The notes under the pieces are model-generated. The model saw only the letters and a program-made list of their open reading frames with translations, searched no databases and was not told the origin of the DNA. A stretch of 43,330 bases of DNA from Chromera velia (lineage: Eukaryota > Sar > Chromeraceae). Position numbers and translations under genes: made by a program. Of the stretch, positions 32,929-43,330 are shown piece by piece (within the stretch, counting starts at the first letter, position 1; the number at the start of each line of letters is the position of its first letter). The stretch lies in NCBI GenBank assembly GCA_018398765.1, contig JAHBMJ010003579.1:1-43330 (forward strand). Reading direction: 5' to 3'.

Positions 32929-33541
32929 CTGCACAAAGGACAGGGGGGGCGACAGAGGCCATCAGGCACGAATCACGACTCTCTATCACGGACAGCGATC
33001 AATGCACTGGGGAGGGCCTCAAACTTTGAATGCATGCAGACGTACAGACAGTCATTGAAACGCCCGACAGCTAGACACATGTGGAAAGAGGCAGAAACAG
33101 ATAGAGATGGAGACAAAAAAAGATGCAGGCATCCACAGTGGTGTACACACAAAGCAAGAACAGAGCGAAGACATGCAGGCAGAGGCATGGACAAACAAAG
33201 CGCGACAGACGCATGTAATTGTTTTCTTTTTCTGCTTTTCTTTCTTTTCGACAGAAAGAGGCAGACAAAGTGAGGCATGGACAGAAAGAAACAGACGAGA
33301 ATGAAAGACACCCAGACTGAAACAGAGAGAACCAGAGACTAGCTCTATCGCTTATTCCTTCCATGTGATCTTTCATGAAAATGCACTGCATACAGGCAAC
33401 CAGTTCCTGTTCTTTCCGCTTTACCTCCAGTTCCTGGTTTCTTTGCTTCGATTTCTTTCTTTGGACAATCCATGTTTTTCCCTTCCCAGCATCTTGTTGC
33501 AGGCAAGACAGACAGGCGTAGAGACTCACACACAAACAGAA

Positions 33542-33544
<3 letters not shown>

Positions 33545-33595
<51 letters not shown>

Positions 33596-33790
33596 GAAGA
33601 GAGGCCTAACGCGACTTCTCTTTGGTTCTGTCTGTACTTCCAACCTTGGCGCATAGATAAAAAAAACTTACGGAGCGCAACATGCTCAAAGCACGGCAGT
33701 TTTGATCCACTCCCCTCCTTGGCGATGCGCCGCAAAATCTGCGCGCAAACAAAACGATTAACCGCACGTACACGTACACGTACACGTACA

Positions 33791-33823
<33 letters not shown>
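33545..33823. repeat. Microsatellites (AC)n, (GA)n, (ACGTAC)n
   Basis: (AC)n about 33544-33571, (GA)n 33573-33597, and ACGTAC hexamers followed by (AC)n at 33767-33823. Minus-strand frames through these give only VCVCV or VRVR repeats and are not genes. Confidence 0.95.
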
Positions 33824-33824
<1 letters not shown>

Positions 33825-34703
33825 TTAACACCAGCTCTTCGGTGGGAACCCGGGTAGGAGGGTAAACGAAAGCCGCCTAACCAAGAAAGCTGTCCGCAGA
33901 AGGGCGTTTTCAATACGCCCACGCAACCAGACGTATACCTTTCTTCCACTCTCTTCTTTCGATGCAGATACAGTTCTGCTTCCTTCCTGCCTTTCTCGCC
34001 AGCCTTTCGTTGCTCAGGGCGAGCATCCCGAACACGATCGAGTTTCAGGCACAGAAAGGGAGTAAGCAAGAAAGAGAAGAAACAGCTGAGGAGTGTTCGT
34101 GTTGAGGAGACCTCCTTCTTCTCTCAGACAAAAAGGAAAGAGGATGAGATCTTAAAGAAAAATGAATTGTCAAACCGGTACTAATCTCCATGCTCATAGT
34201 TGTCAGCTCCCTCTTACGGACACACATGCATGCACACAGACACGCTTCATTCTGTTTGTGCGTCCGTTTCTCGAGCAGTGCACGAATGGAAGGACCATCA
34301 ACACCCCTTTTACGCCTCCCAAACGTGCGTCATTTGCGTCATACATCGTTCATTCTGATCACCCCCCTTTCTCCTCCCCCTGTCCAAACTTGAAACTACT
34401 CCCTCTCTCTTTGCGCAGGCATGTTCGGGGAAATAGAAGGCAAAAGACATGCACCAATTCTTTTTTTGAGAGAGACCTTTTGATGGATTCGGTTCGACCA
34501 AAATCAGGGAATGAAAGAAAGAGGTGAGACATAGCTCCTCTCTTTTCCTCATGGAATGCCGGCGCACTTCTGTGAATTCGCCACTCTCACTTCACATTCC
34601 TCCAACCCCTGGGTGCGTACTTCAAGCAGGAAGGGGCGTGCCTTCACTTACACTCATTCACACACATGTGTTGTCTCAACCATGCACATCCATGCACCCT
34701 CAC

Positions 34704-34807
34704 AGGAATACAGGCAGGTTTCTTTGGCGAATCCGTCTGCCCTCAAAGACGCCTTCTACATGCTTTTTTCCCGCGTCAAACACTTCTGCGTCCGCACAGT
34801 CACTCAT
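34704..34807 (-). CDS. Small exon candidate
   Basis: The minus-strand frame reads EVFDAGKKHVEGVFEG, then RRIRQRNLPVFL, and ends at a TTCCT/gtgagg donor after 34704. The upstream border is uncertain: either an acceptor near 34820 or cag at about 34775. It likely belongs to the zinc-finger gene, given its position between exons of that strand. No domain recognised. Confidence 0.45.
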
Positions 34808-34897
34808 TCTTTTTACAGCATCACGTTGATGCATACAGATAGAATACCGTCACTCATTCTTTTTAGAGCATGACGTCGATGCATACAGATGGCCTAC
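34798..34897. repeat. 50-bp tandem duplication
   Basis: CACTCATTCTTTTTACAGCA at 34801 and CACTCATTCTTTTTAGAGCA at 34851 begin two 50-bp units, both ending GATGCATACAGAT. It abuts the small minus-strand exon, so the exon's splice-acceptor region is duplicated. GCATACAGATAGAAT resembles the palindrome half-site. Confidence 0.85.
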
Positions 34898-35132
34898 CTT
34901 TGCTGCTTGCGCGAACAGAAAAAAAAAAAAAAAACATCAAGTCACCAGAAGTACAAAATGTGAACAGAAAAGCAAGTCACTTAGCTATGGATGCTGAAAG
35001 TGCAATGCAAGAGCATGCACGCGAAGGTAAAACCACCAAGACAGGGGCAAAAACAAAAAATGGAGAGCAGTGAGGGCACACGAGTCTTCATTGCATTAGA
35101 TTTGCTCCCCCGCCGCCTTCCCCTGTACTCAC

Positions 35133-35291
35133 CTCTTCAGCTTCAGGCGTTTGGGAAAGAAGAGACTCGACTATTTCTCCTGGGGCCGGACCCAGCCTGG
35201 CCGTTTTGCCTCTCGGAGCCTGCATCGGGATATGGCACAAAAACCTGGCGTCTGAGGTGTCACCGCACACAAAAGACAAGTGAACATAGAT
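35133..35291 (-). CDS. Internal exon, unknown domain
   Basis: Acceptor ccattgacttgcag and donor GAAGAG/gtgagt enclose exactly 53 codons, phase 0 to 0. The frame reads IYVHLSFVCGDTSDARF ... APGEIVESLLSQTPEAEE. Both borders are strong, so the exon is well supported, although no domain is recognised. It lies between the poly-Ser exon (36.0-36.5 kb) and the 34.7 kb exon. Confidence 0.65.
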
Positions 35292-35652
35292 CTGCAAGTC
35301 AATGGAGAAGAAAGACTTCGGATTCTTGTGCAAAGTCCGTTACTGCGGGGAAGAAGCTCCAGAATTCATCGCAGACACAAGAGCGCAGACAAACTCATGG
35401 CCAGTTCTTCGCACCCTTCTCTTGTCCAACATGGAATCTCTCTTTCTCTCTTCGAGTGTCTGTTTATCTGTCTGTCTGGGCGCGCAGTGGCCACTCTCCC
35501 TGGCGCGGGGGCGTGGCAGAGGGCGCAGAGTACATCGGGTTGGTGTCTCTCTCTCTCCCCCCCCCTCCCCTCCTCTCTCCCTCAATCTCTCTCCCTCTCT
35601 CTCTCTCCCTCTCTAGTCCTCTCTCTCTCTCCCTCTTTCTCCCTCCCTCTCT

Positions 35653-35830
35653 NNNNNNNNNNNNNNNNNNNNNNNNNNNNNNNNNNNNNNNNNNNNNNNN
35701 NNNNNNNNNNNNNNNNNNNNNNNNNNNNNNNNNNNNNNNNNNNNNNNNNNNNNNNNNNNNNNNNNNNNNNNNNNNNNNNNNNNNNNNNNNNNNNNNNNNN
35801 NNNNNNNNNNNNNNNNNNNNNNNNNNNNNN
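35653..35830. other. Assembly gap (178 N) in CT-rich microsatellite
   Basis: A run of N flanked on both sides by (CT)n/(CCCT)n repeats (35550-35652 and 35831-35885). The gap is probably a collapsed microsatellite and lies in an intron of the minus-strand gene. Confidence 1.
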
Positions 35831-35942
35831 TCTCTGCCCCTCTTTCTCTCTTGCTTTCTCTCCCCCTCTTTCTCTCTCTCTCTCTTGCGTGTTCCTGCGA
35901 CGGCTTTCTTTCTTCTTTCTCTCTCTGTGGCTCCGTGGACGC

Positions 35943-36024
35943 GCATTCATTCGGTCACCTAGCTACTCACGCACATCTAAAAAGTTACACGCACTCATTC
36001 GGTCACCTACTGCTGACATCCAAA
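35943..36024. repeat. 48-bp tandem duplication at an exon edge
   Basis: GCATTCATTCGGTCACCTA at 35943 and GCACTCATTCGGTCACCTA at 35991 start two related units, each with a CATCTAAAAAG or CATCCAAAAAG word. On the minus strand this contains the 3' edge of the poly-Ser exon and its GTAGGTGACC donor-like site. Confidence 0.8.
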
Positions 36025-37791
36025 AAGAGCGTCGCTTCTACGCCCTTCGCCCGCGCTGCCTCCCAGGAGCGCTTGAGAGAAGATAACGGGAGTGTCCCCC
36101 CACCACTTTCGTTTATGTCCTTCGGTTCCGTCGACATGACAAATCCCAACTTTCTCGCAGCAGCCTGCGCTCTCTGCTGAGCTTCCACAACAGCGGCAGA
36201 AACAGAAGAGGCGGCGGCAGAAGAAGGCTCCACGGAGGATGAAGAAGAGGAAGAGGAAGACGAAGGTACAGCAGTGGTAGAAGGAAAAGGCACCATGGAA
36301 GATGAAGAAGAGGACGAGGAAGAGGAAGACGAAGGTGAAGCATAGGTAGAAGGGGTTCCCCTGGTCTGTGAAATACCAGCTTTCACTCCACGGTTCGGTG
36401 CTACGCGCTCCATTTCCCCCACCTTCTTCTGTTCGCGGGACCCTTCCTCTCCCTCTTCTGACTCTTCCTCCGATGGCTGTCCATGTTCTTCCGCCAATAC
36501 TCCCCCAAACACGGTTATTCCAGCTTCTCTAGACGGCTGGTGCTGCTCCGCATACCAGCGACCAGCTTCTCTTTTGATCGACAGCTTCTCCCTTCCTTAA
36601 TGAAAATGGGGTACCACCACCGCTTTTCCAACAATTCCCTCTTTTTCTTCTTCAATGCTTCGTCTTCCCCCTTATCTGCACCTTTCATATGCTGATGCAG
36701 CTTGTAAGAGTACCAGTGTATAAACTGAATCTTCTCGCGCTCTTCAGCAGGCTTTTCGTGAGAGAACGGACACCGCTCCCCATTTTCTTCTTTCTCGCAC
36801 TCGTCTGCGCGCACATTCACAAAGAGAACGGAGGTACACGTCCAACTCTTTGAAGAGCGTACACCCACAGACAGGAGTCCTTGAAATTGCACAGAGTGCG
36901 AACGAGAGATATCAGCGGCTGACCGAAAAAGATGTAGCTGAGACAGGGGTGGGCTCCGATGTCATGCGACCACTCGCACGTTTTTTTCTGGCACCCCTTT
37001 TTCTTCAAGAGCCTTTTGCAAAGATTTCTCTGCAGTAAAAATGCAAATGCACATTAAAAAACAAAAGATGGACATGCAAAAGAATGGTCGCATCGAACAG
37101 AGTAATGGGTCCTGGAGCCGTTCAGCGCGAGGGAAGATGGAGAAAGGCAGGGAGATGCAACACGACGCAAGAAGAGGGTCGGTGTGGAACAAGCTACGGG
37201 CAGCTCGGCCGAGGTCTGCATGCATAGCGTCGAAGGTGACCAAGAAGACAGACAGTAAAGGAGACGCCGGTTCGATCAGGGCCGGTAGACGGATAATGTA
37301 GTGGGCAGAGTGGAAAAGCAAAGCCAACTCATGAGACGCAGAAGGCCAAATGTTGAGAAATGACAGCAAGTGCACACCAAAACCGCAAAACAGCAAACAA
37401 TAAACTCCCAGAGGCCGCTTATCAGAAAACGAAACTTGCGTACCCGTTTCGTTTGAAGGATCTCGGCGTCGTGAGAGAACCGGCAGGCATCCGCAGTGAA
37501 TCCACACCTGCACGGATCGACAGCTTTTGTGTCTTGTATTCGGTCTATACATGCATAGTGCAGCATGTTACAGCATGTCAAACTCCAGAGAGACTGACTG
37601 ATGTCGCCGGAATGCCTCGCACGGGACCCACTTGTTCCCGGACCCTGCAGTACATGACACGTGCAAAGAAAGCACAGCTCCTGCGGGTGCGTCAGTGACT
37701 GGCCATCTTGCAAGCAGAAGAAGGAGCACTCACCAGCTTGCGGTTGTGCTTGCGGGTTACCAAGTTGGACGCGATACGTGCACTCAGACAT
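36003..37791 (-). CDS. CCCH-type zinc-finger protein, 5' part of gene
   Basis: CCCH fingers usually bind RNA. Phase-consistent minus-strand exons are 37791 (or upstream) to 37734, 37644-37572, 37507-37444, 37029-36873 and 36804 onward; introns are 89, 64, 414 and 68 nt. The joined protein has a finger-like GFTADACRFSH, a complete finger C-x8-C-x4-C-x3-H in the 37029 exon (from RNLCKRLLKKKG to CEWSH), and a third with spacing C-x7-C-x8-C-x3-H if the 36872-36805 intron is removed (ending ENGERCPFSH). Then follow a helical segment (IQFIHWYSYKLHQHMKG) and, in another frame, RWYAEQHQPSREAGI leading into Glu-rich and poly-Ser sequence to about 36003. The frame change near 36560 has no good intron. 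The initiator is unproven: TGA lies upstream of 37791, and an acceptor near 37800 is possible. Confidence 0.75.
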
Positions 37792-38226
37792 CAGGAGAAA
37801 CTTCTCCGAAAAAATGACGAAGAAAGAGACGGGGGGTATTCAAACCAAGGTTTCTGTCACCCAATAGCACACGGCAAGCATCAGAAATTCATCAAACATG
37901 CATGAAACGTGCTGCTGCTGAGTTGCATGCCATAAAAAGTCCACTGTGAACTGACAAAGCTAGAGGGCCGCTGGCAAAACTGAGAATCAGGAGGATTCAT
38001 GGAGGATTCCCACCAACTGAAATGCTCCCATGCAGGGAGCATGCCGTGGCCCCCAAAAGTTCATGAACTATTGAAAATTCGTTGGCCGGCTCCGCCGGCG
38101 GCCACGGTATCTGACTGCATTGTTAATTGACGTGCTCCGCCGGAGCGCGCGGTTTATACCGTCGCGGCCGCGGGGGCCACGGCAGGGAGGCATTGAAGCC
38201 GGCTGGGGACGCAAACTCTCCAATGT

Positions 38227-38438
38227 GGGGACGCACAAAAAAAATTTTATAAGACGGTGTCTCAAAACCCCCCCCCTCCCCCCAAGCCTTCAAAAAGCCC
38301 AACTTATAAGGCGGCGGTACATATGTAGTGCGGCGGCGCATGGGTCATATACGGCGGTGCGCAGCGTCTTATAGCCCCCCCCCCCTCCAAGAAATCCTTA
38401 TAAGACACCGTCTTATAAGCAATATTTTGTGTGTCCCC
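38227..38438. mobile_element. 212-bp inverted-repeat MITE
   Basis: Left end GGGGACGCACAAAA...TTTTATAAGACGGTGTC pairs with right end GACACCGTCTTATAAG...TTTTGTGTGTCCCC; arms are about 35 bp. The interior holds C-runs and GGCGGCGG words with several CTTATAA repeats. No coding. Target duplication was not found. It is a different family from the hAT-like MITE. Confidence 0.85.
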
Positions 38439-38659
38439 TATCTGATGTAAGTAAGCTTGCGAATAACCCCGGAAAGCAAGAAAAACTACCACTGGTTACC
38501 ACTGCGATATGCAGTGTCATCAGTTACCACTGCATGGTTGACGCACGGAAGCTCTTTAAATTCATTGAAAGACTTCAAAGCGCGAAAAATAGTGAAAAGA
38601 TATGAGCATAATATATTAGCGATGGTTTCATAATTAAGTGTCCCCCGCTACGAATAAAT

Positions 38660-38840
38660 TCGCCGGCAGCCATGGCTAGCCATGGCAGACTTTCTGGAGC
38701 TGCGGCCTTTTTTACATGCTGTTTAAAGTAGCTAGGGGCCAGGGGGCACCCCCGGGTTAACTTGGCTGCCTATTAGGGCAGCCGGGGACCGCCCCTAGCT
38801 CGTTTTTGAAATTAAATTTTATTGAGCGACCCGGAGTGAT
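38660..38840. repeat. Dispersed repeat, related copy near 39660-40070
   Basis: The words CTAGCTCGTTTTTGAAA then GCGACCCGGAG at 38797-38837 recur as CCAGCTCGTTTTTGAAA and CAACCCGGAG at 40008-40054. Both follow GC-rich segments with CACCCCCGGGTT (38744) or CTACCCCCGGTTCAC (39671). Likely fragments of one unidentified element. Confidence 0.55.
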
Positions 38841-39010
38841 GGAGTGATGAGGGATAGATGAGTGGATGAAGTGAGGGAGTGACTAAGGGAATCCGATGGA
38901 TGGATTGATGGATGAATCTCATCTCTTTTTGTCTTTTCTTTTGCTTTCTTTTCTTCCTACTACTTTCTTTTCTTTTCTTTTCCAGGTAGGCAGCCTAGGC
39001 AGGCAGTAGG

Positions 39011-39284
39011 GACCTCCCTGAACCTAACTACCACTTAAAAATTCAAGCCGCATTTTTGGATAAGCTCGAAAGTCCGCGCCGCAGGCGCGGATCATTTACG
39101 GTGTTTTAAAAGCCAAAGCCGCATATCTGAACGGTGTCTTGACTTAATGTCTTGACCGTCTACGCCGCAGGTATGGATGGTCTGCGTGGACGGTCTCTTG
39201 AAAAACAATGCCGCAGATAGAGATCATCTTGATCTATAACATCTTGATTATATTTTTTTAAGTGATACTTAGGTTCAAGGAGGT
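39011..39284. mobile_element. hAT-like MITE, copy 2
   Basis: Ends GACCTCCCTGAACCTAACTAC and, inverted, TGATACTTAGGTTCAAGGAGGT. The interior contains GCCGCAGGCGCGGAT and repeated TGTCTTGAC words shared with copies 1 and 3. No clear target duplication remains. Flanked by (GGCA)n-like repeats. Confidence 0.85.
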
Positions 39285-40117
39285 TGCAGCAGGCCCCTGC
39301 ACTAGCAGCGCTAGGAGGGAGTGGTCTTTTTGAACAGCAGGCAGGCAGCAGGCGCCAGTGCAAGCTGCACTAGCAGGAAGATGGTTCCGTTATCACAATT
39401 GAAGTAGCGCATATGTCGTTTGACAGTCATGATCTTGTAGTCTTAAAATGTGACAGTCTTAAAAAGAGTTCGATTCAATGTAGGACAGTATTATGTTAGG
39501 TCACTTTAAAATATTTGTTTCGTCACCTCTTACTTTAAAAAAAATTTGCGTGGTTCCCCCCCTCCGCCCCCCTCTCCATTTCACCACCCCGTGGAAAAAA
39601 ATCTTTTACTGCGCCGCCCTAAATATGTGATGATATTTGGGCATATTTTATAAAGAGGCGCACCCGAGGGCTACCCCCGGTTCACTTTTGGACCACCCGG
39701 GGGCCTAAGCTATGCTAAGCTACTTATGCTCCCACCTGAAGTCTAGTCAGATGGGGGCTTGCCCCCGCCTAGTTTTTTTCAACTTTAAACAGCATGCTTT
39801 TTTACGAGGGGGGTTTACTTCTAGGTTCACTCTTATTTCACTCTTTTGGGGGGTTTAGGCCTCGATTTAGCAAATTTCAGCCAAAATAGACTAAAATTTA
39901 TCTTTTAAAGCACTCTGCTCACTGCCTATAGTTTTGTTGCAAAGATGATAAGGTATTTTATGATATGACCCAGCTTTGAAGTCGGTTTTTCTAGCCTTTT
40001 TTAGCTCCCAGCTCGTTTTTGAAAGCTAGTTTTGAAAGTTTAGTGAACAACCCGGAGCTACCTGGAGCACTGTCGGGTGACTGTACTATATGAACAAAAT
40101 TCCCGATGCACTGCACG

Positions 40118-41077
40118 TATGTCTAGTGACCATGTTTGATTTGATTATATTTGATTTGATTTGATTTAATTTAATTTGATTTGATTTGAGCTTCAACCTC
40201 AAATATTTAATGTTTGAGGTAAGATTTGAGGTTAACTTCTTAGGGTTCCTCACTGAGTCACTGTATGACTTTCTGTCACTCTGATCATTTTTCTCATGAC
40301 AATAGTTATCAGAACATTTCTGATGTGTGTTTCAAAAATTTTAAAAAATATATATAAAATTATAACTTATCAGTTCCGTAAAAAAAATATACCTGTGTGG
40401 CAGTGTATATACACTAGTCACTGAGACTCATTCTAGTATACTAGTCACTGGGACTCACTCTAGTACTAATAGAGATTAAGAACGTAAAATTGATAGATTT
40501 GAAATTGCATATGACTTTTTATTGATATGATAAAGTTAGAGCACGTACCAAAATTGAGGTGACAATCACTCAGCTTTATGGCACTTCCTTTTCCTCTTTT
40601 TTATGATCACTTTCTTTAATGTAAATCGAATCGATCGGTGGTGGGAGCTGCTGAGAGCTTTTTCTCGGTGGTGAGAGCTGTAAAATGTTTGCAGACGCTC
40701 AAAAAGGGGGCCGTAAAAGATGTTCCAGCACCAGAAAAGTCAACACAGCTGTTCAGGAAAACGTTCAGCTGATCGGTTTACCCTCTGCATGAAGTAAAAA
40801 GGGGTGAAACGTCAATTTCAGTGCAGCTCAAAACGTTTTTTTTTTTAGAGCAAACCATCAAGATTTAGGTTTTTTTATTTGAATCAGCATACGTGACGGA
40901 TCGGTACTTGCAAAAGTTTTTTCGGGACCTTCATATTTGAGGTTGAAAGTCATATTGACAAATATTTGATCGTATTTGATAGGTCTTTAAACACTAGGTC
41001 CTCCCTGACTGGATATTTGATTTGAGCTTAAGCCCTACCTCAAATCAAATCAAATCAAACATGGTCACTACATATGT
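40118..41077. mobile_element. About 960-bp non-autonomous element with (TTTGA)n inverted ends
   Basis: Left end TATGTCTAGTGACCATGTTTG followed by ATTTGATTTGA repeats; right end is the inverse, CAAATCAAATCAAACATGGTC then ACTACATATGT. Subterminal words GAGCTTCAACCTCAAATAT and ATATTTGATTTGAGCTTAAG continue the symmetry. The interior is AT-rich and has no coding frame. A 25-bp tandem duplication (TACTAGTCACTGGGACTCA) lies at about 40408-40465. Confidence 0.75.
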
Positions 41078-41608
41078 CTTACCGAATGAAGACAGTCCCT
41101 CAAAACGTATCCATCATTTCCTCTGCATGGCATTTTCGACTTTTGTAAAAAGATAGACTTGCGTCTCTCCTGATTAAGTGTAAGAAAAGATAATGGGCTG
41201 ACTTCCTTACTGGCAAGTTACTGCTGAAAAAGGCTTTCTTAAGCCGTACAGTATTAAAGAGAGCAAAAAGATGCCTAAAATATGTAAAACGCCCCTCAAA
41301 TTAGTTTAGCATTCGTGCACGTTCGTGTAACTTAATGTTGCTTAATATGATTTATATGAATATCTCAAACTCAGACTGCAGTACCAAAATTTTATTGTTA
41401 TGCATTCCAAATATAATAAGGGATTTTTATTATTTCTTAAATATTGAAATCACGATATTGATCCAACTATTCACTATAATGTATATTCATTTTGTTTTCT
41501 GATTTATAATACATAGATTCACGAAATATGTGCTTACGTCCTAGCCATAGTTTTGCTGACTGAAGTTAGGTACTCATACGGAGTTATACCTAGATTCATA
41601 CCTCTGGT

Positions 41609-42026
41609 GACCTCCCTGAACCTAAGTACCATTTGAAAGTTGAAGCCACACTTTTGGATAAGTTTGAAAGTCTACGCCGCAGGCGTGGATCTTTAAGGGT
41701 CTCTTAAAAGCTAAATGAACAGTGTCTTGACCGTTTATACCGCATGTGTGGACGGTTTCTTGAAAAAGAGTGCTGTACATTTGATTAATGATTAATTGAT
41801 GCTAAACCCTAGGTGGAGTTAGAACTCCCGGGCGGCGTATACATGCATAGGTCTGTTCAATTATGCCAGCTACAAGCTAAGTGGACGACAGTTATTCGAA
41901 CTTAATCTAATCAATCATTTACTATAATATGAAGAGAAATTATAAAGAGGTGAGAGGGTTGAGAGCGTAATACATATGAATTATCTTGATTATATTTTTT
42001 TAAGTGGTACTTAGGTTCAGGGAGGT
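41609..42026. mobile_element. hAT-like MITE, copy 3, with nested insertion
   Basis: Ends GACCTCCCTGAACCTAAGTAC and, inverted, AAGTGGTACTTAGGTTCAGG, flanked by ACCTCTGGT on both sides (41600-41608 and 42027-42035), an 8-9 bp target duplication. The element is longer than the other copies because about 200 bp (41781-41980) is inserted in it. Confidence 0.85.
41781..41980 (-). repeat. Fragment related to the LINE 3' end nested in MITE copy 3
   Basis: Read on the minus strand it contains CGCCGCCCGGGAGTTC...CACCTAGGGTTTAGCATC followed by an ATTAATCATTAATC tail. This parallels the LINE 3' end at 31655-31711 (GCCGCCCGGGAGC...GGGGTTAGGCATC then (AACT)n). Probably a 5'-truncated relative that jumped into the MITE. 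Confidence 0.6.
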
Positions 42027-42035
42027 ACCTCTGGT

Positions 42036-43330
42036 TTAAATTTTAGCATGTATCTAAGCATATATAGTGAAGAATGAAGACAGGGGAGATTGAGGTACGT
42101 CGCCGGCCAGACGAGATTGAGGGTGGTGCCGGGGTGCGGGTCTGCCGCGCTTGCCGCCCTACGATATGTCTTCGCCTTCTGGGGCCGCTTACATACGCTT
42201 ACATTGCACGATACGTCATGCACCTGATTTGGTTGCATTCAGATCGATTGACGGTGCATCATTCATTAACGCTTCTAGCTTTGCAAGAACGTTTGTCTTT
42301 CTCTGTACGATCGAACTGACAGACTTTCCTAAAGAGCTTTGACAGAAGAAAGCCGTGGGTACTTGCGCTCTAGCAGCTCTAGCTACATATGGCTTAACTT
42401 GTATAGCTATCAATCGTAACTCTCAGAGCCTTAATGCATGAGTTAGAACATCATCAGAAACATTCTTCAACTGTTCATCATTTTAATGTATTATAATGTC
42501 TTCAATAATTTTTAAATCAAAACTACATGATTTTTCAGTTTTTTAAACATAATTTTTCTATTTCTCGATCTTTTTACTATATAACTTCGTGCACAATGAT
42601 GATTGAGGGTTTTGTTATCCATGCCGCGTCCCCATATATGGGAGGCGGATCTAGCCTAGTTTGTCGATAAGTTCCGTCCTAAAACCACTAGCGACTAAAA
42701 CAAGCGTGACTTCGATTACTTTAATACATCTTAATCGACAGAATAGACAAACAAAAGAGAGAAAAAAAAAACAGAGGAGATAAAGGGCAGAACCTTCACA
42801 ACACTTCAGTTCTTTCCTTGGAAAAGGCTACCCTCTTCCCTCTCCTCCATCAACTCATCACCCCTCCTTCTTTAAACACAGTGCCCCAAACTTTTCTGAA
42901 TGATTCTCCCTTTTGTACAATAACTGCCTAACTCATAAAAAAAGCCTCCGGCAGGGACAAGGTGCGCTTCGCCAGAAGCTCCGCGCCTTGTATATATGGA
43001 CATGTATTACTATACGTAATAATCGAGATGTAATTAAAATATATATACGTACATCGATACGTACATTGCATGCATGATGCATATTAATATTAATAATAGA
43101 TATAGCTATAGGATGCAATTCAACCTTCTTCTCAATGTCGGATCGAGTATAGTTGGTCGAGCCGCAAGAGGAAATCGAAAGAGAACGGGCAGAGAAGCTC
43201 TCGCCTTGCTTTGGAACTTTCATTATTCTCTTTCCCGTCCAAATCTCCAAGCAGCCCAGTACAAGGCATGTGTGGAAACCGCGAAGGAAGGCCCATAAAA
43301 GCTTCCGCCTTCCTCCTCGGCGGGCTACTG
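42036..43330. other. No supportable gene
   Basis: Short frames on both strands at 42074-42413 show some protein-like character (minus: SSIVQRKTNVLAKLEALMN) but have no borders or motifs. 42601-42652 is the second copy of the insertion seen at 15749. 42960-42995 forms a short hairpin, ACAAGGTGCGCTTCG paired with CTCCGCGCCTTGT. The rest is AT-rich. Confidence 0.5.

Noticed and set aside
33071..33865. Frames on both strands containing VCVCVC or HTHTHT
   Set aside because: Produced by AC/GT and ACGTAC microsatellites.
42950..43000. Hairpin considered as a tRNA or structured RNA gene
   Set aside because: No T-loop (GGTTCGA-type) or anticodon arm arrangement; the stem is short and imperfect.

Overview
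The window is nuclear DNA from a eukaryote. Its genes are split by short GT-AG introns (68-414 nt where they can be resolved), and microsatellites, terminal-inverted-repeat elements and a non-LTR retrotransposon surround them. The only confident family assignments are a tubulin-tyrosine-ligase-like (TTLL) enzyme and a CCCH zinc-finger protein. TGCATGC-type words are frequent, serine, alanine and glutamate homopolymers occur inside coding exons, and intergenic DNA is CT/GT-rich. Together these suggest an alveolate protist (chromerid or coccidian-like). That placement is inference, because no rRNA or other diagnostic marker is present.

Layout. 1-2.7 kb: no resolvable gene, pyrimidine-rich and simple repeats. 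2.7-6.4 kb: phase-consistent + strand exons of an unrecognised protein, crowded with small palindromic insertions that duplicate pieces of exon and splice site. 6.4-8.5 kb: microsatellites, then an AT-rich, CTAG-rich island. 8.5-11 kb: a decayed minus-strand coding element split by a 500-bp compound microsatellite. 11-15.5 kb: no supportable gene, with a 2-kb polypyrimidine tract. 15.5-17.5 kb: a 2-kb element with long inverted arms holding three hairpins and an 18-bp minisatellite. 18.1-21.16 kb: the resolved part of a TTLL gene (+). 21.2-26.6 kb: a hAT-like MITE and AT-rich DNA with weak exon candidates. 26.6-28.7 kb: two convergent unrecognised genes. 29.0-31.7 kb: a dead LINE (+). 31.9-37.8 kb: a minus-strand CCCH zinc-finger gene or gene pair, with an assembly gap at 35653-35830. 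37.9-43.3 kb: no gene, but at least four repeat-element families.

The TTLL enzyme would modify tubulin tails; its C-terminal metal-binding motif is intact, but the usual nucleotide-binding KP...RG.GI segment is not found in the phase-consistent exons. The CCCH gene probably encodes an RNA-binding protein. These genes do not form an evident pathway.

The most unusual feature is a family of short palindromes built on CATACAGAATT / AATTCTGTATG. They sit between unusually long direct duplications (about 30-70 bp) of the host sequence, mostly in introns or at exon edges. In one case the insertion has left three tandem copies of an exon start. I regard this as the best candidate for an undescribed mobile or repair-generated element.
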